Positions 32,185 through 42,119 of a stretch of 64,000 nt of DNA are shown here, piece after piece. A program made the position numbers and the translations under genes. How positions within the stretch are numbered: the stretch's first letter is position 1; the number at the start of each line of letters is the position of its first letter. Source of the DNA: Yponomeuta sedellus (taxonomy: Eukaryota; Arthropoda; Insecta; Lepidoptera; Yponomeutidae); the NCBI GenBank assembly GCA_934045075.1, contig OW203736.1, positions 19,418,805-19,482,804 on the forward strand, given 5' to 3'. The notes below the pieces were generated by a model. That model ran no database searches. It had not been told where the DNA came from and saw nothing but the letters and a program-made list of their open reading frames with translations.

Positions 32185-32430
32185 TCGTACTGAAAAGAAC
32201 GCGCGTGTATTTGGCGCCCCCTTAGGCGCCCTTTTGCTGCTCCCCGAGATCCGGGCCTGCTTCATGAACACGTGGTAGGTATACGATAGTATAAATGTTA
32301 ATGAAGCTCAGCAAGCTCACATTGCTCTGTGCTGTGCAAAGGAAACGTAACGTATGTTTTGCTCTAAGAACAAAATATATTAGAATAACATAGCTTTTTT
32401 ATCTTTCAAAATCTATTGTGCCATTACGTG
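32185..32430 (+). repeat. Dispersed repeat family P, copy 2
   Basis: Contains gagatccgggcctgctt, tataaatgttaatgaagctc, gtgctgtgcaaaggaaacg and aacgtatgttttgctc as in the other copies. It continues the repeat interrupted by the LINE and SINEs. Confidence 0.6.
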
Positions 32431-33085
32431 CGTTTAAACTTATAAGGGGTTGTTTTACTCATCATAATGAACAATATGAAATATTTTTCAGATGGCAGCG
32501 TACCATGAACGTCTCAGTGACAAAGGTATTTAGTTTTGTTTTCGCTAAGTAAAACGTCTTGGAGAACAGAAGTGGTTCAGTATGATTTAGATCTCGATCA
32601 TCATGAAATCCCATCAAATTACTTACAGCCAGCAGGGAATGTTTTTGGTTTGTTTTTTATTTACACAGCTTATCTGAATTATTACGTTAAATTATTAGAA
32701 AAAAATTGGACACAAGAGCAAACGATATCGTTGACTAGGTTGCCTAACTAACAAACTTTTAGAAACGTGGTTGAAAGAGTTTTAAGCCGAAATTTTTCTG
32801 AAAGAATTTTTTGGCGTAAATTGAAAATACACATAACTACTTCCTGGTTTAGTGAGATAAATGTATGACCCAGTAAATGGTTTTCTGTATTTTAACGATT
32901 TTTGTTACCGGTTCGTTTACATGGAGGCAAAAATGCAAAAAAACTTGTGTAACTGCGACATCACCTAAGCCGTTACCCATTCAACTGTGACTTCGTAAGT
33001 AAAGCCTGTGTCTGAGAAGCAAGCAGGGAGCTCGTTCTAAAGCCATACATTGGAAATAACTTTACTGTACAGGCTTTAACAAAAT
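32431..33085. other. No gene
   Basis: A 71-codon ORF (32536-32751) has no domain. Sequence ordinary and AT-rich. Confidence 0.35.
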
Positions 33086-33086
33086 A

Positions 33087-33330
33087 TTGCAGATAGATAG
33101 AATATTCTTTATTGTACACAGAAATTACAGTAACAGAAATATAAAAAAATGCAGTACAAATGGCGGCCTTATTACTAAAAGCAATTTCTTCCAGGCAACC
33201 AGATTCAATCTGACAAACACCTCCACCTCAAAAATATACAGTGAGGCTATTGTAAATAATTTACGAGTACCTTGTGTAAAATATGGTTTAGTTGCGAACC
33301 ATCCGCTCTTTTAAGCCAAAAATTGCTCTA
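33087..33330 (-). repeat. LINE 3'-end stub
   Basis: Minus strand: blocks ending in ...tgtacaataaagaatattc then (tatc)n. It shares ctaaaagc.at.tcttccag with the stub at 34512-34650. A 5'-truncated CR1/L2-like insertion. Confidence 0.5.
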
Positions 33331-33940
33331 ACACATCGTTTTTGTAGTTTAAAAATACTGTCTCTATCTGTAGAGCCAGTCCAAAAATTATTCCTTCTCT
33401 ATACTTCGTTTTTTTAGCCTTAGAAACTTCGTAAACAAATAAGCAGGGCTACTGCTTATTACTACGTAGATATAACATCTGAAACGTAGATAGAAAGCTG
33501 TATTTACGTGGCTCAATAGTGAACTAAGTAGGTATGTATATTTAAAAAAAATATATAAATTAGGCAGACGATTTTTAGGTTGACTAGCACTGATTTACGA
33601 AATTTCTAATGCTAAAAAAAGTTAAGTGTATGTGGAAGCCATAAAACCATAAATAAGATAAAGTTTATTATTCTGAAAAAAGTTTTAAATAGTACCACTG
33701 TTACTTGGGAATATTACAAAAAAATAGATAAGCACACACACTAAGCAGAGCCTGTATGTTGAGGGTCAAAATTACGATTTCTATTTTAGCATAATTCCAA
33801 ACGTTGATAATCGATTACTAAAATCCTCATATAATTTTTATGTAGGTAATACAGAAAGCAATTACAAATTACAGACCAAAAAACAGAAAAAGATAATACT
33901 AGATACATGACCAACCATGGTAGACTATAAGACGGAGTTT
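33331..33940. other. No gene
   Basis: No ORF or repeat family recognised. Confidence 0.35.
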
Positions 33941-33941
33941 T

Positions 33942-34395
33942 GTGCTAAGAATGTTTGATGGATTGAATAATAAAAACGCGAATGTGCTCGCCGCCGAGAC
34001 ATGGACACTCACGAAGGGGTTGGTCCGCCAGTTCAAAGTCGCTCAGCGAGCTATGGAGAGAGCTATGCTCGGAGTTTCTCTGAAGGATAGGATTCGTAAC
34101 GAATGCATCCGGCAGAGAACCAAAGTTATCGACATAGCTCAGAGAATCAGCAAGCTGAAGTGGCAGTAGGCTGGCCATATCTCGCGAAGAACCGACAACC
34201 GTTGGAGCAAACGTGTCCTTGAGTGGAGACTGCGACTCGGCAAACGTAGTGTAGGACGCCCTCCAACTAGGTGGGATAACGATCTGCGAAATACTGCAGG
34301 CAGATGATGGATACGACAAGCTGAAGACAGGCCGCTATGGCGCTCATTGGAGAGGACTATGTCCAGCAGTGGACTAGTATAGCCTGATGATGATG
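33942..34395 (+). pseudogene. RTE-type LINE, C-terminal remnant and 3' end
   Basis: Reads AAETWTLTKGLVRQFKVAQR, AMERAMLGVSLKDRIRN, RTKVIDIAQRISKLKWQ, a stop (TAG), then AGHISRRTDNRWSKRVLEWR and GKRSVGRPPTRWDND. This is the conserved region after the RT in RTE-type elements, the same block as on the minus strand at 51578-51946. Ends with gtccagcagtggactagtat and (gat)n. 5'-truncated and with stops. Confidence 0.75.
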
Positions 34396-34511
34396 ATCAT
34401 GAAATGTGCTCGCAACTTCTCACTCATTGCTTTTATTTCTTGGACGGTTATTGTTGACAAGGTTTTTCTACTTTGAGGTGATATTTTATAAAGAAAATGA
34501 CGGAAACCATA

Positions 34512-34650
34512 TATTAGATAAGATTAGATTAGAAGTCTTTATTGTGCACACTAGAAAACAAAATACTTAAAAAGGCTTACATATCTAAGTATTGCCCTAA
34601 ACAATTGGCGGTCTTATCGCTAAAAGCGATCTCTTCCAGACAACAAAGAC
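34512..34650 (-). repeat. LINE 3'-end stub
   Basis: Minus strand ends ...gtgtgcacaataaagacttc followed by taatct-type repeats. Pairs with the stubs at 33087 and 44110. Confidence 0.5.
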
Positions 34651-34794
34651 ATATATTTTCAACAGAATAGATACTATTTTAAGGCAATGAAGGACTCGAC
34701 GTTAATGAAGTGAGTAAAGGGCGAATTTAAGGCGCTTCGGGGTGCTAACTAGCGCCGCCAAAGGAAAAAAACTCATAACTTGTGTTATAATACG

Positions 34795-35167
34795 ATGAGG
34801 GGCGCTCGTGGCCTAGCGGAACCGAGTGATTGGAATCAATCACTTGAGTTAGGCAACAACAAGCGCGGTCGGTGCAGGATGGGTTACCGTCCCGTGACTA
34901 CCGCTAGTGGCATTTTTCCGAGCGCTTCCGTGCTTCGCAAGGCACATTAAGCCGTTGGTGCCGGCTGTCATGCAATGGTAGTCGTTAAGGCACGTCAGAG
35001 GCCTTATGGGCGGCTTGATAACTTCTGACAGTAAGGCCGGCCACTGTCTTACAATCCTCCACCAACCCGGACTTGGCCCCCGTGGTGGAGTATGGCCTAA
35101 CTTCCTGTGATGCAGGAAGAGACCCATGCCCCAGCAGTGGGGATACAAGGGTTGATATCGATCCATC
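34795..35167 (+). mobile_element. 5S rRNA-derived SINE (family S), full-length reference copy
   Basis: Exact 11-bp target duplication gttataatacg at 34784-34794 and 35168-35178. The head ggcgctcgtggcctagcgg...gagttaggcaacaac, gcgcggtcggtgcagg and atgggttaccgt parallels 5S rRNA boxes A to C. The body follows, and the 3' end is ggggatacaagggttgatat. 373 bp, no ORF. Pol III transcription is expected from the 5S-type internal promoter (inference). Confidence 0.88.
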
Positions 35168-35183
35168 GTTATAATACGTTTTT

Positions 35184-35267
35184 ATGTAGGGCTATGGCGT
35201 GAAAGTGTCTTTATTGCCAACAAAAATCCTATAAACTAAACTAGGCAAAAGACCTCATTCGCAGCCT
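35184..35267 (-). mobile_element. 84-bp retroinserted stub
   Basis: Has a 13-bp target duplication ataatacgttttt at 35171-35183 and 35268-35280. On the minus strand it contains ggcaataaagacactttcac and ends ccctaca. An almost identical copy is at 37291-37373. Probably a 5'-truncated LINE or non-autonomous retroelement; the parent is not identified. Confidence 0.75.
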
Positions 35268-35599
35268 ATAATACGTTTTTTATTTATTTAAAAAGTGAAC
35301 ATGAGAAATCTTAATAAAAGTGACAACTATTTTTAGAACCCACAGTCTAGAGCCAGAATCAACAACCAAGGGCTTTAATCACTTTCCGCCAAAAACGGCC
35401 GTTTTTAGCGGAAATCGATTAAAGTTCTAATCTATTGATCATAGGTTCTAGACTGTAAGTTCTAAATATAGTTGTCACAGTTGTTAAGATTTCTCATGTT
35501 CAGTTTTAGATAAAAACATATGATAAAACCAGTTATAATTTTTTTGCCATAGGTGGCGCTGGTTAGCGCCCCGAAATACCCGGATATTACATAAAAAGC

Positions 35600-35770
35600 T
35601 GAGAGGAAGCCCGTAGCAACATAGGGTGCGTTCAGTGCATGGATGGGTGACCGTATATGACATCTTTCCGAGCCTCCAGCAATCTCGACTTAGCTCCCGT
35701 GGTCGAGTATGGCCTATATCTTCCTCAAAGAAGAGACCCGTGCCCGGGATATAATGTGTGGATGATGATT
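35600..35770 (+). mobile_element. 5S-type SINE (family S), internally deleted
   Basis: gtgcatggatgggtgaccgt (5S box C) joins directly to the 3' body (gtggtcgagtatggccta, agagacccgtgcc). Lies about 85 bp upstream of the copy-2 gene. Confidence 0.65.
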
Positions 35771-35855
35771 TCACCAGTCGAATGTTAAAATATCACCTAA
35801 TTCAAATACAGCAAAACATGGTCTGTGTTTATAAAAAAAAAATCTTTCAGCTACG

Positions 35856-36761
35856 ATGGCGCTCATACTACTACTCTGCGTTATCCTTCCACTAAGGACG
35901 ACAGCAATGGAGTGCCCGAATGGCATCGCAGTCAACATGACCTGCTACCATCTTCAACACATCCAAGAATTAAAAGGACCGTTTAGGCGGATGATGGTTG
36001 TTAATCAATTGGGGATGTTACGAAAGTATAGGACTTTGTATTACAGCTTCGAGCCGAAACTCGGTGACCCGGAGTACCACAAGGTCGGATTTGTCAACTT
36101 AGACAACCTGTCTCAACACGGAGTACTAAATCCACCAAGAAATAAGAACTTCGACTGTTTTGATTTCGATCAGGATAATGCCGTCATGTATTTGGGCGGT
36201 AGTGACGGCATCTACGAATCCAACACTTTCAACAATAGCCTTACACATTTCTTATCTTGGCATCATACTATACTGTCGATCTTCTTTCATGATAAAGTCT
36301 ATTTCGTCAGAGAAAGTGAGAATATGATTGTCTTTAAGGGGGCAGGCGCTTTGGAATCTTTTCTTGAAGACGGTATGGATAGAGAACGCAAAGAGTACCT
36401 GCCGAAAGTCACGGTGAAAAAATTTGTCATAACCCACGACAACACAGTTGTTTTTCTGAGCTCAGAAGGCTTATTTGCAGCAAAACCTGAGTGGAACTCA
36501 AAAGCTTACAGACTGTCGCAAAATAGCTATTTTCTCGGTCTCGCTGTAGATTTAGAAGGGGACGTGTACACATGGTGGTCGGATGCGTTGTACAAAGTAG
36601 TCTTGGATGTAAACATGGATAAAAGTACGTTAGTTAAGGTGGCGGACATATCTGCGATTGGAGCCGTGACATTTGATAATGATAACTCGATCCTGTTCAC
36701 TGCTGCGAAGTCGTTATTCAGATTGGTCAAACCTGACGGCAGGTGCTTAAGAAGTGATTAG
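35856..36761 (+). CDS. Ommochrome-binding protein-like, copy 2 (intact)
   Basis: 301 codons in one exon. The family is known from Manduca sexta, where it is a haemolymph and tissue protein that carries ommochrome pigment; pigment binding here is inferred. Residues 1-18 (MALILLLCVILPLRTTAM) are a signal peptide, so the product is secreted. Then ECPNGI, LGMLRKYRTLYYSFEP, FDCFDFDQDNAVMYLGGSDG, KKFVITHDNTVVFLS, GLFAAKPEWNSKAYRLSQN, GDVYTWWSDALYKVVLD and AVTFDNDNSI. Four cysteines (CPNG, TCYH, DCFDF, near the C-terminus) are shared with copies 1 and 3 and may form two disulfides. Acceptor aatctttcag ends at 35850, so a non-coding first exon lies upstream. A poly(A) signal aataaa is at 37073. Confidence 0.88.
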   Translation: MALILLLCVILPLRTTAMECPNGIAVNMTCYHLQHIQELKGPFRRMMVVNQLGMLRKYRTLYYSFEPKLGDPEYHKVGFVNLDNLSQHGVLNPPRNKNFDCFDFDQDNAVMYLGGSDGIYESNTFNNSLTHFLSWHHTILSIFFHDKVYFVRESENMIVFKGAGALESFLEDGMDRERKEYLPKVTVKKFVITHDNTVVFLSSEGLFAAKPEWNSKAYRLSQNSYFLGLAVDLEGDVYTWWSDALYKVVLDVNMDKSTLVKVADISAIGAVTFDNDNSILFTAAKSLFRLVKPDGRCLRSD

Positions 36762-37290
36762 AAGATGAACGACGTAAAATAACTGATCACAATCTGACAC
36801 AGCTGATCGATATAGTTGACACTCTTGACAGTAGTTATTAGTAACATCACAATACTTAGGTACACATTCGATTACCCCCGGTTTTTTGTACAAAAACAAG
36901 CCTTTAATCTATTGTTAACAGCTGTCAGTTGGCCAAAGTGCATACAAAAAAAAACATTTGACAGCTGTTAATAGCAGAGAAAATGGGGTCAGTCCCGTTA
37001 CGGTCGAGTTCTGAAATAGAATATTTCGCATACAAGAGAAGCCCATATTTTTCGTTGTATATTTCAAGATTAAATAAAAATTTAATAATTTCATACATGT
37101 TTTTATTATTTTTGCCAACGGCATCTAGGGAATAGTGTACCTCTATAAGGTTATTATCTAATTTCCTAAAAAAACCTCCTACGATTTGAAGTTTTTTGTA
37201 TGATTTTTTTCTTATTTCTTTCATGAATTTACGTGTTTATCTGTTGTGCAGGTGCTGTTTGTTAGATAATGCTAAAAAATACTTTTTATA
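36762..37290. other. 3' flank of copy 2
   Basis: Shares with the flanks of the other copies the blocks gttacggtcgagttctga, atttcgcatacaagagaag and a poly(A) region. The pair ctgttaacagctgtca (36912) and tgacagctgttaatag (36959) is an inverted repeat. Confidence 0.55.
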
Positions 37291-37373
37291 TGTAGGGCTA
37301 TGGCGTGAAAGTGTCTTTATTGCCAACAAAAATCCTATAAACTAAACTTGGCAAAAGACCTCATTCGCAGCCT
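37291..37373 (-). mobile_element. Second copy of the 84-bp stub
   Basis: Same sequence as 35184-35267 with one or two differences. Target duplication not evident here. Confidence 0.7.
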
Positions 37374-37930
37374 AATGCACCGAACGCTCTATATAGAGTT
37401 TATCACTGACTATGACTTTGAATTGTACGAGTATAGGGAGAAATTTGCACACAACATCGAAAAACTATTTTTTCCCACACTATTCACTTAGCGGTTTTTC
37501 ATTTATCATCTTTATCTTTTGTTTAAAACACTCTACTACTGACGTTGTCACTTATCAAGTTATCACTCAATCAATGTTCTCGTCATATAAGTATGGCTCA
37601 GAGAATGAACCAATCGCAGAGTCCTGATCAGATTCTTCCGACAAAAAATCAAGTGAGTAAATCCCCAATTAAGTCAATAATCACAGAGTGACTTGTTCTG
37701 CCGCACATCTTGTGATATTTTCATTGGTTTTAATTTCAAGTATATACTGATCGGGAGGACTGGGGCTTTTCGGAGTGTAGGGCCGCTTTCGGATGGTGCA
37801 GGAAGAAATACTACGGTTTTTTAATTGGTAAAATGTTTTTCTAGCGTAGTAGATTTGTCGAACCCGTCAATTTCGTGAATTTTTGTTTTTCCCGTCACTT
37901 AAGAAACGCCCCCATTTCCTCGCCCCGTTT
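37374..37930. other. No gene
   Basis: Includes a block (aagtgagtaaatccc...attgtgat) with partial similarity to 43000-43200 (agtaagtaaatccctaattg, gaggactggggg, aatactacggtttt). That similarity is a remnant of the segmental duplications. No ORF of interest. Confidence 0.4.
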
Positions 37931-37934
37931 CGCT

Positions 37935-38500
37935 CCCCCCCCCAGATCCGGCCTGCCTAATCAACAGGTATACGATTGTAAAAATGTTAATTTGGCTCAG
38001 CAATCCCATACTGCTATGTGCTGTGTTAAAGGAACGCAACGTATGTTTTGCTCTAAGAACTAGATTAAAAAACACCTTCACACAATTATTTTGTTCTATT
38101 TTGTTGTTTCAGTGCACTACAGTATTTTGAAATTTGGTTCTAATAAAATCATGCTATCTGGCGAAGAACCGACAACCGTTGGAGTAAACGTGTTCTTGAG
38201 TGGAGACCGCGACTCGGTAAACGTAGTGTAGGACGCCCTCCGACCAGGTGGGATGACGATCTGGCGCTCATTAGAGGAGGGCTATGTCCAGCAGTGGAAT
38301 AACATAGTCTGAAAATGAAGAAGAAGAAAGAAAAATCATGCTTAGGTGAAAGTATTAGAATTGCATTCATTTTCATTTTTCGTTACAAAGTTCTACGTGG
38401 TGGCCAATGTTTAACATGCTTTCAACAGGGAACTTCAAAAACCGGTTGCAGTTGAATTTAATTGGAACTAAGTGTTTGAATGTCACTTTCTTGATCTAGG
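37935..38500 (+). repeat. Dispersed repeat family P, copy 3, interrupted
   Basis: cagatccggcctgcctaatc, aaatgttaatttggctcagc, aacgtatgttttgctc and, after an insertion, gtggtggccaatg and aacagggaacttcaaaa. Split by the RTE stub 38156-38331. Confidence 0.62.
38156..38331 (+). mobile_element. RTE-type LINE stub with target duplication
   Basis: 11-bp duplication aaaatcatgct at 38145-38155 and 38332-38342. Coding-end block gaagaaccgacaaccgttgg...gtgtaggacgccctcc, a deletion of the aagctgaagacag part, gtccagcagtgg and a gaagaagaaag tail. Only 176 bp were integrated. Confidence 0.8.
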
Positions 38501-38720
38501 AATGAAATGAATTGAAAAGGTTTTATTCAAAGTAGCACAGAAACTGCGGCTTAATGAACGTTACAATTCAAACTAGGTAATCTATACAATTTTGGCGAAA
38601 AAATGGACAAAAAACTCCAATCTTAGTCTTTTCAAAGTCCTTAATTAACATTGTTTACATAATTATTATAAAACATAGAACTCGTACATTGTACTGGCTA
38701 TGCAATGCAAACGGACTCCA
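38500..38720. repeat. Dispersed repeat
   Basis: gaaatgaattgaaaaggttttatt, agcgca/gcacagaaactgcggctta and the tacattgtactggc block are shared with 7040 and 54660. Confidence 0.5.
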
Positions 38721-39339
38721 TTCAAAATGAGTTAGCGATAGCATTGAATTTTAAGCTGATAGCAAGGACTTCATATTCACATGGACTGTTAACTATAATT
38801 TGGTTTCATATAAAGTAAATAAGGTTTGTCTTCCGCTAAAGGGCAAATTTGATGCTAAAAATAAAAGAAATATTTGTGTAGCGTAATATGTTGGCAGCCT
38901 TAGATATGATTGGACGGTTTGCTGTCGGTGTTAACATGCAAGTTTTTAATTTATTCAAGGTATTTTTATTTTGCGAAGTAAATGTTATGGAGACGTGGAG
39001 AACAGAAGGTGTTCAGCGTTATATTGCTCTCAATCGGCATAAAATGTGTGAATCAACAGACTTAAGTAACCGGTTTAAGTGTTACACGTTTAAGTAGTTA
39101 TTATGAGTTTTGCTGAAATTCGCGGACTTCTCATGATTGATTAAAGAGAAAAATATAACGTATATTTTATATTGGTATATTATACAGCTTTGTTGTATAT
39201 TGTGCATTTGGCCTTAACGAAACGACACACTAGTGACAAATAATATTACACAAACCTTTTTCTACCGTGTACCTAAGGATCTCAAAAATTAAATTATTTA
39301 AAGAAATTCTTTCGCTAAAAAAAATGCAGTTGGTGTAGA
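38721..39339. other. No gene
   Basis: A 69-codon ORF (38888-39097) shows no family features. Nothing else recognised. Confidence 0.35.
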
Positions 39340-39500
39340 ACTAATAAGTGTAAAATAATTATTACTGCCACACTTAGTGTAGCTAATAAAAGTAATCAAA
39401 AAGAATTCGCAGCGGTCAGAATTATTTAAATAGTCCAACGGCTTGTTGGCCTATTAAAATAATCTTGACCTGAATAATTTATAATAATTTTGACTTAGAT
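39340..39500. repeat. Upstream block U of the gene array, copy 1
   Basis: The block taattattactgccacact, aataaaag.aatcaaaaag and aattcgcagcggtc is repeated at 43766, 45525 and 54925, each upstream of (or detached from) a pigment-carrier copy. It marks the unit of segmental duplication. Confidence 0.65.
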
Positions 39501-39502
39501 TA

Positions 39503-40765
39503 CACTGGCTGCTACTTATGTATGCGGAATCTGGGATTCCAATAATTTTAAACGCAATGTCTGACCTCCATGGTCAAATTCGTTCTTTTTTTAAATACTG
39601 GCCGCTAATATCTTTCTCTTATATACGTTAGTGTTTTGTTTTTGTTGGGTTTAAAATGTCATATCGCTGAAAAAATGGAACTCACTCGTGAAAATATTCG
39701 TCCTATGATTTATTACGATTTTCGACGTGGTTTAACGCAACAACAGTGCATAGATCAATTAACTTCGACATTTGGTGGTGAAGCTCCATCAAAAACGACT
39801 GTGTATCACTGGTTTAGTAAGTTTAATCGCGGGCGCAGTAAGCTCACGGACGAAGTCAAAGAAGGTCGCCCGAAATCGGTGGTTGTGCCACAAAATATTG
39901 CAGCTGTGCGAAAACTAATAATGCAAGACCGCCATGTTACGTATCGCGAGATAGAGGCTATTCTGAGCATATGTATGACGAGCATTCATAGGATATTACA
40001 TGAACATTAGTCTGTAAAAAAATTTGTTCGCGTTGGATCCCGCACAACTTAACTCAGGATCATAAAGATGCTCGCGTCGAATGGTGCAAGAAAACCTTAA
40101 AAAAATTCAACGGAGGCGACTCAAAATCTGTTTATAATATCTACACAGGTGACGAATCCTGGATCTACGCGTACGATCCCGAAACTAACCAATAATCTAC
40201 AGTTTGGGTGTTTCAAAATGAGCCGAACCCTACGAAAGTGGCTCGTGCAAAAAGCACTGTAAAGCAAATGGTGGCCTGCTTTTTTGGTATTAATGGCCAT
40301 GTGGCTACAATACCACTGGAGAATCGCAGAACGGTTTATTCGGAGTGGTACACGACCATTTGTTTGCCGGAAGTATTTGAAGAAATACGCCAAAACAACC
40401 AACGACGCAGAATCATACTTCACCATGACAATGCCAGCTGTCATACATCTCAGGAAACAACTAAATTTTTGGATGGTTAAAAAATAGAATTGATGGGTCA
40501 TCCATCGTACAGCCCTGATTTGGCTCCCAATCTATTTATTCCCAAATGAAAAGAATAAATTCCGTGATGATGCCGTAGATGCGTTCAAACAGCTCGTTTT
40601 GGAGATACCTTAATCAGAGTGGAAAAAGTGTTTTACAAATTGGTTTCATCGAATGCAAAAGTGCATCGATCATAGTGGAGAATACTTTGAAAAACAATAA
40701 AAGCATATTTAGCCATATACATTTGTTTATTTTTTCTATTCCGCATACATAAGTAGCAGCCCTCG
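39503..40765 (+). mobile_element. mariner transposon
   Basis: TA at 39501-39502 and 40766-40767. Terminal inverted repeats of about 28 bp: cactggctgctacttatg at the left and its complement cataagtagcagcc at the right, with three mismatches at the tips. 1,263 bp, the standard mariner size, with one broken transposase gene. Inserted next to the taaatgagtgg part of block U. Confidence 0.92.
39675..40620 (+). pseudogene. mariner transposase (decayed)
   Basis: The N-terminal half (39675-40010) is open: MELTRENIRPMIYYDFRRG, the first helix-turn-helix, and TTVYHWFSKFNRGR, then a stop at 40008. Frameshifts near 40010-40050 lead to WIPHNLTQDHKDARVEWC-like sequence, then TGDESWIY (first catalytic Asp), a stop at about 40193, HHDNASCH (second Asp), a TAA after FLDG and GHPSYSPDLAPN (third Asp, DD34D type). 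C-terminus diverged. All three catalytic Asp are visible, but the gene cannot make a protein. Confidence 0.88.
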
Positions 40766-40844
40766 TATTTATAATAATTTTAAATTAGTAAATGAGTGGA
40801 ATAAGTTTTTATAGTAATATATCGAAAGACTACGAGATGTGGCT

Positions 40845-41336
40845 GTATTAAAGTTTCGACGCGAAACTCGAAGACCTGGGTCTACAAGGTTGGATTTGTT
40901 CGCAGCAAAAGCCGAGATGAACTCAAAAGTTTACAGACTACCGAAAAAATGCCTTCTTTCGCGGTCTCGCTGTGGATTCACACGGCGAAGTGTACACGTG
41001 GTGTACAACACAGTAGTTTTTCTAAGCACGCAAGGTTTGTTTGCAGCAAAAGCCGAGGTGAACTGACTATTAAAAAATGCCTCGTTTCGCGGTCTCGCTG
41101 TGGATTCACACGGCGAAGTGTACACGTGGTGGGTGGATGGGATTGACAAAGTGGTTTTAGATATATTAAGCCCGGCTCAAAGCATGGTGATCAGATTAGC
41201 GAGTATACGTTCCATTGGAGCCTTGACATTTGATTATGATAACTCTATACTGTTCACTGTTGGGAATTCATTATTCAGATTGGTCGAACCTGATGAAGAG
41301 CTGTGTCTGCAGTGTGATGAAGAGTATGACGATTAA
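40845..41336 (+). pseudogene. Ommochrome-binding protein-like pseudogene, copy 4
   Basis: Starts in the middle of the coding sequence: gaagacctgggtctacaagg (the EDPEYYKVGF region) is joined directly to FAAKAEMNSKVYRLPKK, deleting roughly 390 bp. The segment cggtctcgctgtggattcac...gtgtacacgtggtg then occurs twice (about 40967 and 41087), separated by tagtttttctaagcacgc. The last 79 codons, VYTWWVDGIDKVVLD to EPDEELCLQCDEEYDD, are open and share an acidic C-terminal tail with copy 5. Confidence 0.82.
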
Positions 41337-41759
41337 GGTAAGTAGATTTGAATACTTTGAAGATTAACGACCTAAAACACTAAGCAAAAACTGACCCAGC
41401 TGTCGGTTGACAGTGTACAAATCTTACACCTTTGGACTTCAGTTAGTCCGATTACGATCGAATTCTCATATTTCGCAAGCAAGGCCATATTTTTTGTTCT
41501 GTACATTGATTAAATGAAAATAAAAATGTTGATAATTTCATCCATATTTGATTTATTTTTATCAACGGGTTGTCTTTGTCTTGGGAACGTCTGGAATAAA
41601 GCACCTTGGTTGAACAAGGTGCGTCTCATTGACATCATACTTTGCGTTTCTCGAGCTCTCTATTCAGCGAGCTAAATAGTTTTAAATAGTCTGTGTATAA
41701 CATACTACTTTACGAGTGAGAAAGCAGCGGATCTGAAAGCAATTGAAATTTATTGAACA
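41337..41759. repeat. Duplicated 3' flank of copy 4
   Basis: Nearly identical to 45010-45450 (agctgtcggttgacag, tcaacgggttgt, agcagcggatctgaaagc). No coding sequence. Confidence 0.8.
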
Positions 41760-41929
41760 CTAGCTGACCCAGAGAAATTCGTACCGCCTAACAGTCGATT
41801 CTTTATATTTTTCCTCCGTAAGAACCATCCTCGTACTTCAAGGAATATTATAAAAAAAGAATCAGCGAAATCGATTCAGCTGATCTGGAGATTATCAACA
41901 CATTCAGCGATTCATTTTTATATTATAGA
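41760..41929 (-). mobile_element. Short non-autonomous Helitron, with empty paralogous site
   Basis: On the minus strand: TCTATAATATAAAAATGAATC to GGGTCAGCTAG, between A and T. The paralogous block of copy 5 has the uninterrupted sequence ttgaacgtaact at about 45449-45460, which fixes both ends exactly. Same family as 1063-1239. Confidence 0.92.
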
Positions 41930-42119
41930 TAACTCTCGACTATGATTCCGAATGTATTTAATTAGTGTTATTTGTATTTACCTGCACACAAACATATTTT
42001 TGGTATTTGTTTAATACAACCATCTTCTAATGATGATGATTGATCCGACCGATTTCGGCCATGGCGACCACTTTGACCCCTAATCAGATATGTGGCGCTG
42101 GTGCGCTCGAAGATGGCAT

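Larger units (their letters stand above)
34741..35573. mobile_element. Foldback MITE (family A), copy 3, with two nested insertions
   Basis: Outer ends gctaactagcgccgcc and ggcgctggttagcgcc are inverted. The inner palindrome lies at 35286-35515 around ccaaaaacggccgtttt. The left arm is interrupted by a SINE (34795-35167) and by an 84-bp stub (35184-35267). Confidence 0.8.

Noticed and set aside
39636..39674. Longer mariner start at 39636
   Set aside because: The upstream residues do not resemble mariner proteins; the ATG at 39675 gives the usual MELTREN start.
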